From contig NC_084483.1 in NCBI RefSeq assembly GCF_030035675.1, forward strand, positions 16,405,904-16,469,903: a stretch of DNA of 64,000 nt. The letters are read 5' to 3'. Numbering within the stretch: position 1 is the first letter of the stretch; each line of letters opens with the position of its first letter. The translations under genes were made by a program, and so were the position numbers. Of the stretch, positions 33,401 through 43,799 are shown in pieces. The DNA is from Rhineura floridana. Lineage: Eukaryota; Chordata; Lepidosauria; Squamata; Rhineuridae. The notes below the pieces were generated by a model, which did no database searches, was not told where the DNA came from, and saw nothing but the letters and a program-made list of their open reading frames with translations.

Positions 33401-36400
33401 GGAGGGGAGGAGGAGGAGGACAGGTTTGATCATTTGCATGTTTATTAAATTCAGTGCGATTTACTCCCGTGCAGTCATGCTTAAGATAGGTAAAACTGAC
33501 TGGGGGGGAGGGCTGGAGTGGGCAGGGGAGGAGGAAGGGAGAGGAGAGGAGAGGGGAAAAGCAGGTCCGATCATTTGCATGCTTATTTTCAATGGGATTT
33601 ACTCCTATGCAATCTTGGTTAGGATAGGAAACACTGACCATGGGGGAGGAGGAGGGGGAGTGGGAAGGAGCGTATTGGAGGGGGGCAAAGGAAGGGGGGA
33701 GGGCTGGTTTCATCATTTGCATGCTTATACAGTTCAATGGTATTTACTTCCGTGCAATCATGTTTAAGATAGGTAAAACTGACCATGGGGAGGAGGAAGG
33801 GGAGGAGGGGGAAGGGGACGGGGAAAGAGGGGGTTGGAAGGGGATAGGGAGTGAGGGGCAAAGGAAGGGGGAGGGAAGGGGCAAGAGGAGGGGATAGGAG
33901 GAAGGAGAAGGGAGGGTGGGTTTGATCATTTCCATATTTTTTGAGTTCAGTGGGATTTATTTCTATGCAATCATGTTTGAAAATGAAATGGACTGCCTTC
34001 AAGTCAATCCCCACCTATTGCAACCCTTTGAATAGGGTTTTCATGGTAGACGGTATTCAGAGGTGATTTCACCATTGCCTTCCTCTGAGGCTAAGAGGCA
34101 GTGACCTGCCCAAGGTCACCCAGTCAGCTTCATGGCTGTGTGGGGATTCGAACCCTGGTCTCCCAGGTCGTAGTCCAACACTGACCCAGAGAAGGGGCAG
34201 GAAGGGGGAGGGGCGGAGATTGGGTGGGTGGGCACTGGGCAGAGGGGAAACCCCTTTCCTTTCCAAAAGGAAAACATTGTAAACAGAATCATTCTTTTTC
34301 AGGCTTTCCCCCACCTTTTTATTCTACAGCAGACACATGTAGCCTCCCACCCAAATTTAAACCAAAGCTTTCCCTGGCCACATCCACACCAGGCCTTTAT
34401 TTCACTTTGGACAGTCATGGCTTCTCTCAAAGAATCCTGGGAAGTGTAGTTAGTGAAGGGTGCTGAGAGTTGCTAGGAGACGCCCTGTTCCTCTCACAGA
34501 CCTTCAATCAGAGTGGCTGACTGTTAACCATTCTCTCAGGGGAATAGGAGTCTCTTAGCACCCTTCACAAACTACACTTCCCAGGATTCTTTGAGGGAAG
34601 CCATGACTGTCTCACATGAAATCAAAGTCTGGTGTGGGTGTGACCCCCTGATTAGCCAAGGCCAGCAGCTGTGAGGCTTTTAGAACTCTGACAGTTCTTA
34701 CTGAGCATGCTCTGCGTTATCATTGGGTCCCAGCCAAAATTTATTAAATTAATTAAAAATCAGCCAGGCATTTTTTAAACCTTTAAACGGCAGCAGATGA
34801 AGGTCAGAGTATGGGGCAACGTCAGTATTAGGATTACAGGTACTCTGTGAATGGCTGATTTTTAATGAATTTCAACAGATTATAACTCTCAGAGAAAAAA
34901 GTCCAAAAGGGCTCTGAGGTTTTTCTCTCTCCTTATACACTTTGAACTGTCTATTCTCTCTGACTGTTTTGTGTATTGCCATGAAAATTGAGAGGGTTGT
35001 TAAGCAAGCGTTTCTGAGTTCAGGACTATAAGTTATGTAAGGTTTTGTTTTGAAATGAGCTTATGGGAAGCATCAGAATGGCACGGGGGTGTTTTCAATT
35101 TAACATTGCGGAATGTGAAAAATCCCCGCTGGCTATAGTATACAGCTACTCTCGTGGCTGTATAATAGGGCTTGGTTGAATAGAACTCACAGATCTAAAA
35201 GGCCTGGGAAATTAAAGGCTTTTACCTGTCCCTGGTCAGCACCTGCCTCATCTCTGCTGGTTGTGGGACCCAGAGAAGGGCCTCTATGTTATATCTTAAC
35301 AAAGAAGCAGATTTGTGGGAGAAGGCAGTCCCTGCAATACTCAAGTCCCAAGCCACTTAAGAATTTATGGGTTAATACCAACACTTCGAATTGTGATGTT
35401 ACACCATTGAATTATCTAAATCATATAGTTTATCCAGAGCCCTCAGTCTTGCTAGTTTTCAGGATCTCCAATAGTAAGTGAAATGGATCCTATTGCACAG
35501 AAAGGCTAAAATGTTGTTGGCAATAACTTTACAGTACTTTACGTACTGCTTTTGTACAAATCTTTTAAAGCAGATTTCCTCTTCATGATAAAGAAAGATT
35601 AGAGAAATGGTTACGGAATATGAAACGTGACACTTGGACTCCCAGCAAGCACCAGGTTCTCTGTAGTGACCATTTTACACCAGATTCTCTTGATGTGCGA
35701 TGGGGCATTCGATATTTGAAAACAACAGCAGTGCCAACTATTTTTTCATCAACTGCTAATCAGGTAAAACAGTAAATTGCAAATTAGAATCAAGGCATGT
35801 GATATTTACACTTCTTTCCTCCCAGTGGTACTGGAAGCATTTCTGTTGAGATAAATTTTTGTTGTTGTTAATAAAGGAAATAGAAGTATATATAAAAAAA
35901 ATTGCATTGTTGCTTCTGTGGACAAGAGATGGGAGGTTCTTACTGTGGATCTTGTGGGCAATGATTCATACCACTCAGGGTGAGAGCCTGAATGGGTTGG
36001 GGTATGTGTGTGTGAAAGGTGATATGTTGCTCAAAAGTCACAGACTGAAAGTCTGCTGGTACAGAGTGAGGCCCTCTTTGTGAGAGAGATAGAGGGGAAG
36101 GGAATGGGCTGCCCGAGATGATAAATGGAGTGGTTACTAAATCTGTTTATTTGTTTAATCAATTTGAATATCCCATGTTAGTTTTATCTACATTAAACTG
36201 GAAGTTTTACTTTTTTTTTCTTGTTGTAATTTTGCTCACCTGCCTTCTCACAGAATTTAATTTGTTTACTGGGCCTATTTATATGATGATGTAACTTTTG
36301 TGTATTTTTTTTATCTTATTTTGTTCCCTACTCTGGGTTTGAAATTATTCAATGAAGAGTAGGCTAGAAATACTGTAAAATGAAGAAATAGGATCAGAAT

Positions 36401-39400
36401 TACAGGTGTTTTCACAGTTCAGGGGCACTTTCCAACCTGGCAAAGCCACTTGTGAAGGATGCAGAGCAGGTTGGTGAAGTGTGTGACCTATGGAGACATG
36501 TGTCTGCTTACAACTGCAAAGGAGGATTTGTGGCTTGCTGACATTACTTTAAGGCTATGCAGCCTGAGCCTGTGTATGGCAAGATTCCACAGAGCCCCTC
36601 CTTACACCAACCAGTGATGTGGGTTTTCTGGAAAAGTTTTTTCTGCTTCCCTAAATCAGTGGGATCTGATTTATTATGGTTTGATTTCCTTTCAGTAAAC
36701 AAAAGTATGGCATGTTAATCTTCCATGCTATATAAATATCTGAAAAGTTTTTTGTTTTTTCCCCCCGGTAGCTCAAAGTGGTTAAACTGAGGGCTCCTCC
36801 AGACTGGTATTTTATTGTAGGTGTATTCTGCAATAAGTAGGGCCCCGCTCATACAGCGGGTTACGTTCCGGACCTCCGCTGTAAAGTGGATCCCACTGAC
36901 TTACATTGACCAAAATGGCACCTGGTGGCAAAAAACCGCCGTAAAAGCGGAATAAGCGCTGTAAAGCGGGTCCTTTCTACAATTCACAACCACTGTATTA
37001 GCAGAACGCTGTAAAGTGAAGCGCTGTAAAGCGGGGCCCTACTGTATGTTCTTGACACAATGATAGTGTGTTAGTGGATTTATTCTGCTTTGCATTGTGA
37101 TGCTTTCCCAATGCTACCATATTGTAGCTGTTTAGAGGAAACAAAAATAACAAAAATAAAAAAGTTACAGGATTTCATCTGGCAGTTATAGGATATACAT
37201 GGACTGGAAATGAAGTAGTGTGACTGCCTCAGAATCTTTGTAGGCTCAAACAGTACTGAAAGTGGGATCGCATATGACTGCCCCGATATCTTCATGACCA
37301 CAGATCATCATGTATGCATAATAAAAAAGACATCTGGAGGGGACTTGAGATATTTGAATAGGGAAAAACTTTCTACCTGACATCACTGGCACCAGCATAT
37401 TGATCATTACATACACATAAGTTCATAACAACTGAAAATAAGAGGAGCCCTTATGGATCAGGCCAAAAGTTCATCCAGTCCAGCAATTCCTCCACCAGGA
37501 ACACGCTCATAGCCATTCGACAGGAAACACACCAGTCAGGATATCTCAATATGACTCCTGTGTTTCTGACAATACTCATCTCTTGTCTGCCCCAGCCCTG
37601 CTAACTATTGCATGGGAGGCGGCAGTCATGCCTATTGTGACTTCAGTCCTGATGTTGTGCATTAGTGAGGACCTCATTCCCAGCTTAGGTCTGCAATCCT
37701 ACACACACTTACTGGAGGGAGTAAGTTTAATTGAACACAGTGGGACTTACTTTTGAGTTAACATAATAATAAACAAGAATCATTCTGCGTAATGCCAAAA
37801 TTGGTTCTGTGAAAGATTTGTGCTGTTACTCCTAAACAGCCTGGATCCAGTCTACCTTAAGGACTGATTCCATCCATTTGAACCCTTCCACCCTTCAAGG
37901 TTGTCTGAAGAAACATTACTTAGATTCTCCACCCCAAGGGGTGGGGTCATCAACGAGAAGCAGTACTTCCTCTCTCTTTTGTAAGTGTGATACTTGGTCT
38001 TGTCCAGTAAAGTCTCAATCCTTAAACATTAGTAGACATCTAAGAACTTAATTCAGAAAGTTGTTAATTTTAAAAAGCAAAGTGTTTGTGATTTGATTTG
38101 ATCCAGTTTAGCCAACCTTATTTAACATTTGTTTTATTGAAATGTGTGTTTTGCACCAATGGGTTTTGCAGTTAAAATAAACTAATCCAAGACAGATGCC
38201 TAAAACATCTAGCAAATGTGTAAAACAGTCCATTACAGAGGAAAGGTTAGTGATTGCCATTGCCTAATCTTCCAAAGTCAGTGTGGTTCATGTGGATTCC
38301 AGCAGCTGTTTGAAGTATTTGTAAAACCTTTTAAAGTAAACATGAACTATTTCATACTCCACAACAGGTATGGGGCCAGGTTCTCTATGGTGTTTCAACT
38401 CCTCCGTCCCTCCAATTTTGAAATTTTCTTTTTTAAAAAAAGTTTGTTAAGTAGTTAGGGTCCAATTTATCCCATTGAAATGAATGAGAAAATGAAACTA
38501 CTGGACATCTAAGCTAACTTTCTGTCCTCAGCACCTTCTCAAAATAGGACAGAGAAAATAACTTGTCGTTTTGCCTGTATCTTACATTTCATTTTCTTTG
38601 TGGTTATGCCACTTCAAGAGCACTGGGATAGTTTTGTGTGTGTTTATATTTTTTCCTCTATTCATTCCTGTGTGTACAACCCTGCCTCCCCCCTTACAAA
38701 GCATAGTACAAGTCTGCTTGACCTCAATAATAAATGATACTCTAGGTAGTTTTCTGCTCCAGGTTGGCTTTATTTTGACGTAGTTCACACTCTTGTAGTG
38801 CAAACTTGCAGTGTTGTTCTTATTTGTAATGTTATTTGGATGGAGGGAGAACAACCCTATTAGGTTATTGGGGTACATAGGACTTTCCACTATGTACAAT
38901 GGGCCAAGTATTTAATCTATACATTTTAAGTTTGTTTTGTTTTCTCTTCCAGGTTTCTTGATAGCCCAGTGAGGAATTTAAGTTAACATTATGAGGGGAT
39001 GGGGGGTCCAGTGTACTCAGGTAGTTTTTGTGTTAGACTTTGCTTTTGGAATGTAATATCAGTAAAAAGAAATATGTTAAGCTGGTGTCATTTTGAAGTC
39101 AGTCATTAACTTAATTCAAGGTAGAATTTTAAAGAGGTTTGTTGGACTGCAATAGCAGATGGATACTGTAAATAAATGTAATCCTTGCACACTATTTTAT
39201 TTTAAACAGCAGGATTAGTAGCAGTATTTTAGGCTGCAGTCCTATGCTCCCATATTTGGGAGTAAACCTCCATTGACCACAGTGGGACTTACATCTGAGA
39301 AAGCATGTATAGGATTGTGCTGTAAGGCACCATATGAAATGGAATCACCATGCACTGTGTCATACTGACTTCATAATCAAATGGAATGTTTTCTCTTTAG

Positions 39401-40420
39401 GAAAAAGGATTTTCCCAGAAGAAAAAAGAGAAAATAGATGATGTCAAACAAAAGGACACAAGTGAGGCAACGACATCTCTTAAACTTTGTTCACCAAAGA
39501 AAAATATAATAATTGAAGAAAGCCTATATAGAAAAGCAATTTGTACAACTTTAAGCAAGTCTTCAGAAAATAAAGGACTGCTTGAGAATACAGTAAAAGC
39601 TGAAGATGACATTGCATATCCAAATAACTATGTTAGACAAAATATGGAGCAAATGAGCCCTGTCTTAGTACCAGCTGATGTACAGAATTCAGCAGTGAGC
39701 AATACTAACTCCCCAGAAAATTTTAGTTTTAATAACTCTGTAGATAACCTTTTCAGTAGCGCAACCACAATTTTGCAAACTTCAGTTCATGATCTTCATT
39801 CGTGTCTTGAGCGCCTCTCAGATACTAAAGCCACAGTTTTGCAGACTACACATCTGGAACACTTAGATTCATCTCTGGAATTTAACAATATCACTGTACC
39901 AATTAATGACCTTCCATCTGATCAACTGGATCCTCGCACTGCAGGCTGTTCAGTGGAAGTACAAGAAACTGATGAAAATTCAATGTTGCTCCACACTGTG
40001 TCACAAGCTTTAGAACAGTTCAATGGTAATAAAGAGTCTGTTATCACCATTATAGTTCCTTCTGAGAGTTCAAGAGGTCCCATGTTGTTGGAGGGTTCAT
40101 TCATATCAGCAGAACAGGAATTAGTTAACATAGAAACTGAAAAGTCTGTGTGTATTACCAGTTACAGTGGCATCGAAGTGCTACAGACTGAGCATTTATA
40201 CTGTAGACGAGACTCTGATAGGGAACAACTCTGGCAAAAAATTACGAAGCTGCACTCCAAAATAGCACTTTTAGAAGTACAGGAGAGAAAAACCTTAACC
40301 AGGCTCAAATCCTTAGAAGCACTTATTGCAAAACTGAAGCAGGAAAATCTGCTCTCTGAAGAAAAACTCAAGATTGTAGAAAACTGTTTTACAACATTTG
40401 AAGTTACTATGATACAATAA
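30369..40420 (+). CDS. THAP5: THAP5, THAP-domain C2CH zinc-finger DNA-binding protein
   Basis: Three exons (30369-30451, 35574-35763, 39401-40420) give 1293 nt, 430 residues; human THAP5 is 395. Residues 1-85 are the THAP domain: MPRYCAATCCKNRAG, zinc ligands C5, C10, C58 and H61 (LCSDHF), invariant P30, W40, F62 and P82, and the AVPTIF box at 80-85. The middle is long, acidic and serine/threonine-rich and little conserved. Residues about 355-358 (EHLY) are an HCFC1-binding motif. About 366-420 is a leucine-rich coiled coil (LWQKITKLHSKIALLEVQER). Known role: a nuclear sequence-specific regulator linked to cell-cycle arrest, absent from rodents. Splice phases fit (exon 1 ends after two codon bases; exon 2 ends in phase 0). 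The frame is intact. An LTR element starts 158 bp after the stop. Confidence 0.96.
31931..33250. mobile_element. Non-autonomous DNA transposon with about 280-bp terminal inverted repeats
   Basis: The left end (ATTCACTAATAGGC...) at 31931-32207 is the reverse complement, at roughly 90% by eye, of 32969-33250, both running to a GTAACATGTGCCTCTGAGCA block and a GGTGAGTGGTGG block. The inner 760 bp has no coding potential that I recognise. CACTA-type ends suggest the CMC (EnSpm/Chapaev) group, but no clear target duplication was seen. It sits in THAP5 intron 1, and its right end abuts the right inverted arm. Confidence 0.7.
33290..33978. repeat. Purine-rich tandem array, five degenerate units
   Basis: The plus strand here is purine-rich (GGGGAGGAGGAAGGGGAGGA type). 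The conserved block GATCATTTGCATGCTTATTG with ATGGGATTTACTCC and TTAGGATAGGTAAAACTGAC recurs near 33316, 33428, 33569, 33712 and 33923. It mirrors the left-arm array unit by unit. Confidence 0.8.
33979..34187 (-). mobile_element. tRNA-derived SINE, shared with the left arm
   Basis: Reversed copy: plus strand starts GGACTGCCTTCAAGTCAATC and ends GGGATTCGAACCCTGGTCTC, CCAGGTCGTAGTCCAACACT. It sits at the position of the SINE at 685-893. Confidence 0.75.
34412..34609. repeat. 200-bp palindromic repeat at the edge of the right arm
   Basis: CAGTCATGGCTTCTCTCAAA to GTGTAGTTA at 34412-34452 is inverted at 34570-34609 (AACTACACTTCCCAGGATTC to CCATGACTG). Only about 1-168 of the window corresponds on the left, so the left arm's matching outer half lies outside the window. 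It may be a MITE end pair. Confidence 0.65.
34640..35560. other. THAP5 intron 1, unclassified sequence
   Basis: Contains AAATCAGCCAGGCATTTTTT and GTGAATGGCTGATTTTTAAT (about 34766 and 34849), weakly inverted to each other, which may mark an old DNA element. Nothing else was recognised. Confidence 0.35.
35574..35763 (+). CDS. THAP5: THAP5 coding exon 2
   Basis: Acceptor TTTAAAGCAG ends at 35573. It completes Pro28, then encodes FPLHDKERLEKW through TAVPTIFSSTANQ; donor GTAAAA at 35764. It holds zinc ligands C58 and H61 and the AVPTIF box. Confidence 0.95.
36838..37048. mobile_element. Palindromic MITE, hAT-like ends, in THAP5 intron 2
   Basis: Left AGTAGGGCCCCGCT is inverted at the right as AGCGGGGCCCTACT. 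The interior repeats CGCTGTAAAGCGG-type motifs in both orientations (for example AAGCGCTGTAAAGCGGGGCC). The AGTAGGG start suggests a hAT relative, but no target duplication was found. A decayed relative may lie near 52940-52985. Confidence 0.7.
37436..37680 (+). repeat. Dispersed repeat of the AGAACATA...GGATCAGG type
   Basis: AATAAGAGGAGCCCTTATGG, ATCAGGCCAAAAGTTCATCC and GTCCAGCAATTCC follow the pattern of 12543-12800. In THAP5 intron 2. Confidence 0.6.
37685..37775. repeat. Short palindromic dispersed repeat in THAP5 intron 2
   Basis: GTCTGCAATCCTACACACAC, GGGAGTAAGTTTAATTGAAC and GTGGGACTTACTTTTGAGTT; same family as 3185-3285. Confidence 0.65.
39228..39330. repeat. Short palindromic dispersed repeat in THAP5 intron 2
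   Basis: GGCTGCAGTCCTATGCTCCC, TGGGAGTAAACCTCCATTGA, AGTGGGACTTACATCTGAGA and ATAGGATTGTGCTGTAAGGC. This copy shows the inverted ends clearly. It lies 71 bp before exon 3. Confidence 0.75.
39401..40420 (+). CDS. THAP5: THAP5 coding exon 3
   Basis: Acceptor TTTTCTCTTTAG ends at 39400. Encodes EKGFSQKKKEKIDDV through ENCFTTFEVTMIQ and stop TAA at 40418-40420. It carries the linker, the EHLY HCFC1-binding motif and the coiled coil. Confidence 0.95.
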   Translation, partial: EKGFSQKKKEKIDDVKQKDTSEATTSLKLCSPKKNIIIEESLYRKAICTTLSKSSENKGLLENTVKAEDDIAYPNNYVRQNMEQMSPVLVPADVQNSAVSNTNSPENFSFNNSVDNLFSSATTILQTSVHDLHSCLERLSDTKATVLQTTHLEHLDSSLEFNNITVPINDLPSDQLDPRTAGCSVEVQETDENSMLLHTVSQALEQFNGNKESVITIIVPSESSRGPMLLEGSFISAEQELVNIETEKSVCITSYSGIEVLQTEHLYCRRDSDREQLWQKITKLHSKIALLEVQERKTLTRLKSLEALIAKLKQENLLSEEKLKIVENCFTTFEVTMIQ

Positions 40421-40578
40421 AATTTTTACACTGATTGCTTCACCTGATTGCTACAGTATACATCACATATGAGGGATTCCTTCACTCATTTTTAAGGGTA
40501 GTATTTAATGTAATTAATGGCTCTAATCAAACTCTAGTTCCGTAAAGTGCAATAGCCGGGTTACTCATAAAGGAGGAC
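40421..40578 (+). other. THAP5: THAP5 3'UTR (proximal part)
   Basis: Only 158 bp separate the THAP5 stop from the LTR element. AATAAA at 40416-40421 overlaps the stop codon and is an unlikely cleavage signal, so the natural 3'UTR probably continued through the insertion site. Confidence 0.6.
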
Positions 40579-41371
40579 TGTGATGTTCCTGCTTATAGTG
40601 TAAATATGGTAAGTGATGTTTATATAGAAGACGTATGGTAAGTGGAGTTAAAGAGGAGGGGGGAGTACATGAGCAGTAGAATGCTGGATGATTGGCTGAG
40701 CGTTTGAATGGCTGGGAGTATAAATGGAAGAACGACAGTTGAATCTGGGTGGATGTTGGGAGTGTGGAGAAAGAGGTGTTTGAGGGTGGAGGTCAGGAGT
40801 GTGGAGAAAGAGGGAGTTGGAGTTCTGATTAATAATCAGTCAAGTACAAAACAGGAATAGATGAAACCATACGCTTGTGAAACATTCTAAAACTAATCTT
40901 GTTATTTCTGATATTTAATAAATACTTACTTGGTTTACCAAAGGCCTGATCCTTGGCTGGGGGATATACATACCAGAAGGGAGGGCAAGGTAATTACCAA
41001 GGCTGAACAGAAACAGTATCTAATGGTGGCAGCGGTGAAGGGAGGAATAATAACAATTCAAGTATCCAGAGCAACCCAGAGTTGTATGCGTTATCTATAA
41101 AGATACAAGGGGGTTGGGAACAGCATAAGCACGCAGTCACAAAAGAAACCAGCTAGAGAGAGACTCAGGCAAAGTCTCTGGGAGTATTGGTTATAGGACA
41201 TGACTGGTGGTGCTGCCTAGCAGGGGGATCTAGTGAGATCTGTGCTAGAGCAGAGTGAGAAACCATATAAAGGACGGTCCAGACTGGTGGTATCCCTGGT
41301 GGTGCCTAGTGAAAGGCAGTAGCCACAAGCAGGTGGGAACCTGACAGGGAGAACCAGGGGAGGACGTCACA
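40579..41371 (+). repeat. 5' LTR of the Gmr1-like fossil
   Basis: 793 bp. TATAAA at 40719-40724 and AATAAA at 40917-40922 are placed as expected for promoter and polyadenylation signals. About 98.4% identical to the 3' LTR. Confidence 0.9.
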
Positions 41372-41373
41372 TG

Positions 41374-41391
41374 TGGTGGCAGAGGTGGGAT
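41374..41391 (+). other. Primer-binding site, tRNA-Leu type
   Basis: TGGTGGCAGAGGTGGGAT is complementary to the 3' end of tRNA-Leu(AAG) (ATCCCACCGCTGCCACCA) with one mismatch, and starts two bases after the LTR. Confidence 0.75.
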
Positions 41392-41507
41392 ACAAACAAT
41401 AGAGAGTCCCTAAAAGTGGTGTGGCTAAAAGAAATAACAAATAAAGATTACTTGTGAGAGTGACTGGCAAAGAGTGTGTGGCAAAGTGTGAGTGAACTCC
41501 TAAAAAT

Positions 41508-42690
41508 ATGGCTGAATATATAAAGATGAAAAGAGAGGAGCTGGTGGAGAAGTGCATAACATTCAATTTACCTCACGAGGGTAAAAGGGTAGATGAATTG
41601 CGAGTAGCATTGATAGCATTCGCATCTGTCCAACAAAAACAACCTGTCAGAGAAGAGAACCCAGAAGGGTACTCAAGCAATCCCGCTTATATAGAGTATT
41701 TGAGAGAGAAGTTAAAGTTGGAAACTGAGAAATTGAGGATGGAAGGTGCAGAGAAGGAAAAACAGCGGGAGTTGGAAATTGAGAGAATGAGAATGGGGTT
41801 TGAGGAGAGGGAGAAGCAACGAGCATTGGATGCTGAGATATAGGTGGAAAAGTTAAAATTTGAAAGAGAAGTTTCATTCTGATGAAACAAGAAAGGACAG
41901 AAATGAAACCAAAATAAAGGTTACACCAAAAGATTTTGTGGTGTTTGAACCTGGACAAGACCCACAGATTTACCTCAACACCTTCGAAAAGGCAGCTCAG
42001 ATGTGGGGGCTACCGGAGGATAAATATATGCAATATTTATCAAATCTGATCAAAGGGGAATTGGCAGAGGTATACCAATATTTCCCCTCAGACAGGCCTG
42101 TCACATGTGCTGAGTTTAAAGAGGCAGTGTACAAAATATTCAGACTGGGACCTGACTACTTTAGGAAGTTATTTCGAAACTGTCAGATCCAAGCAGGGAG
42201 GTCTTTTGTTGAACTGGGAGCAAAATTGATGGGCATATTTGGAAAGTGGATGGGAAGTGCCAAAGCTCAGTCAGTGGAAGAGGTGAAAAGCCTCATGATA
42301 CTGGATCAATTATACCATCAGTTACCACCAGAAATAAGGCTCCTTGTCAAAGACCGTTCCCCTACATCGGTGCAGGAGGCTGCAGAGATGGCAGATCACT
42401 TTGCCTCCAATAGAACTGGCTGGGTGGGGAAAACATCAAGAGAGTTTAAACCCAGACCATACAGTGGTGGCAGAAAGGATGTGGTACCACAGCGAGTGAG
42501 TCCTCCCAATAAAGTCTGAAGGGCACAGGACACCCCAGAGTGGATCTGTGTACCCTAAAATGGAGGAGAAATTATGTTATAAATGTGGTAGACCGGGGCA
42601 CCTACGTTTTCAATGTGAGGTTGCCAACCCCATTGGTAATCCTGCTCAGGGAAGGGCAGTGAAAACAGAACCAAGGGAGTTAGAAACTAA
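41508..42690 (+). other. gag region of the Gmr1-like fossil
   Basis: The start encodes a SAP-like helix pair (KREELVEKCITFNLPHEGK) and a charged coiled coil. Then comes a capsid-like region whose C-terminal part (about 42140-42420; SVEEVKSLMILDQLYHQLPP, LVKDRSPTSVQEAAEMADHF) resembles the SCAN domain. A CCHC zinc knuckle (CYKCGRPGHLRFQC) lies near 42570. Broken copy. Confidence 0.8.
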
Positions 42691-42691
42691 T

Positions 42692-43150
42692 AATAATAAT
42701 AATAATAATAAAATTTTATTTGTGAGTTGCCTATCTGGCCGAATTAACGGCCACTCTAGGCGACGTACATGTACATGATAAAATACAATAAAAACCAATA
42801 AAAACCACCAACAATAATTAATATACCAATATTAAAAGCAGCCCACCCCAGAGATCCCATAGGCCTGCCTGAACAGCCAGGTCTTCAAGGCCCGGCGGAA
42901 ACCTATCAGGGAAGGGGCATGGCGAAGGTCAAAAGGAAGGGAATTCCAGAGGGTGGGGCCACAATCGAAAATGTCCGCTCTCTGGTCCGCACCAGCTTTG
43001 CTATCTCAACTGGTGGGACCGAGAGAAGGTCTTGCGTGGCTGATCTTGTCAGGCGGCATAATTGGTGAGGCGCTCCTTCAGATAAACTGGGCCGAAACCG
43101 TATAGGGCTTTGAAGGTCAGTACCAACACCTTGAATTGGGCCCGGTAAAC
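42692..43150 (-). mobile_element. CR1/L2-group LINE 3' end inserted in the LTR element
   Basis: Plus strand begins (AAT)n and TTTTATTTGTGAGTTGCC, then CTGAACAGCCAGGTCTTCAA, GGGAATTCCAGAGGGTGGGG and GGGCCGAAACCGTATAGGGC. Read in reverse this is the subfamily of 13250-14172. It is younger than the LTR element. Confidence 0.85.
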
Positions 43151-43154
43151 AACT

Positions 43155-43790
43155 GGAAGAAGGTTCAGTTCTGCCAGATAAACTGGACAAATGTAAAAGA
43201 CTTTGATTCGAGTCTGAGGGAAGAAGTGAGTGTGCAAGGGGCAAATTATTGGGCATTGCTTGGTACTGGTGCCGCTCAGACGTTACTGAGGCCAGATTTG
43301 ATAAAATCTGAGGAAATATTACCTCAGGAAACGGTGACAATCCAAGGAATGAGGGGTGAACCAGAAAGCATACCCATGGCCCTGATAAAATTAAAGTGGA
43401 GAGGAAAGGAGAAAATATGTAAAGTAGGTATTAATGCCCAACAACAAGAACCAGTGATACTGGGAAGAGATGTTATGGGGGCACAAGGAAAAATATATGT
43501 GGTGACCAGACAACAACTTGGCAAAGCAACAGAAACCATGTTAACAGAGGCCGAAGAAAACAGGGTGGAACCTGTTATCGAGCCTAAGGTCGCCATAGCA
43601 ACCCCTGGCAGGCCTGCTAAAAGAGACAAACTGTATCAAATGGTCTCTAGTGAAGAGGCAGAGCAGTTCAGGGAAGAGCTGGATAAGGATGCAAGTTTGA
43701 AGCAAATGAAGGACCAAGCCCTTACACAAGATTCCCTTTACTGACAATCTGAGGAATCAAATTGTGTGTGAGAATGGGATTTTATATAGA
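43155..43790 (+). other. Protease and linker region of the Gmr1-like fossil
   Basis: A retropepsin-like segment (GAAQTLLRPDLI) near 43270 with the downstream PVILGRDVMG motif near 43450, as expected N-terminal in pol. Broken copy. Confidence 0.65.
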
Positions 43791-43799
43791 CTGTGGATG

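Larger units (their letters stand above)
33040..34556. repeat. Right arm of the long inverted repeat (partner 1-1935)
   Basis: Reverse-complement match to the left arm through all blocks, including the CACTAATAGG junction, the five-unit array, the SINE and the CTTCCCAGGATTCTTTGAG block. It lacks the LINE tail found in the left arm. Located in THAP5 intron 1. Confidence 0.85.
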
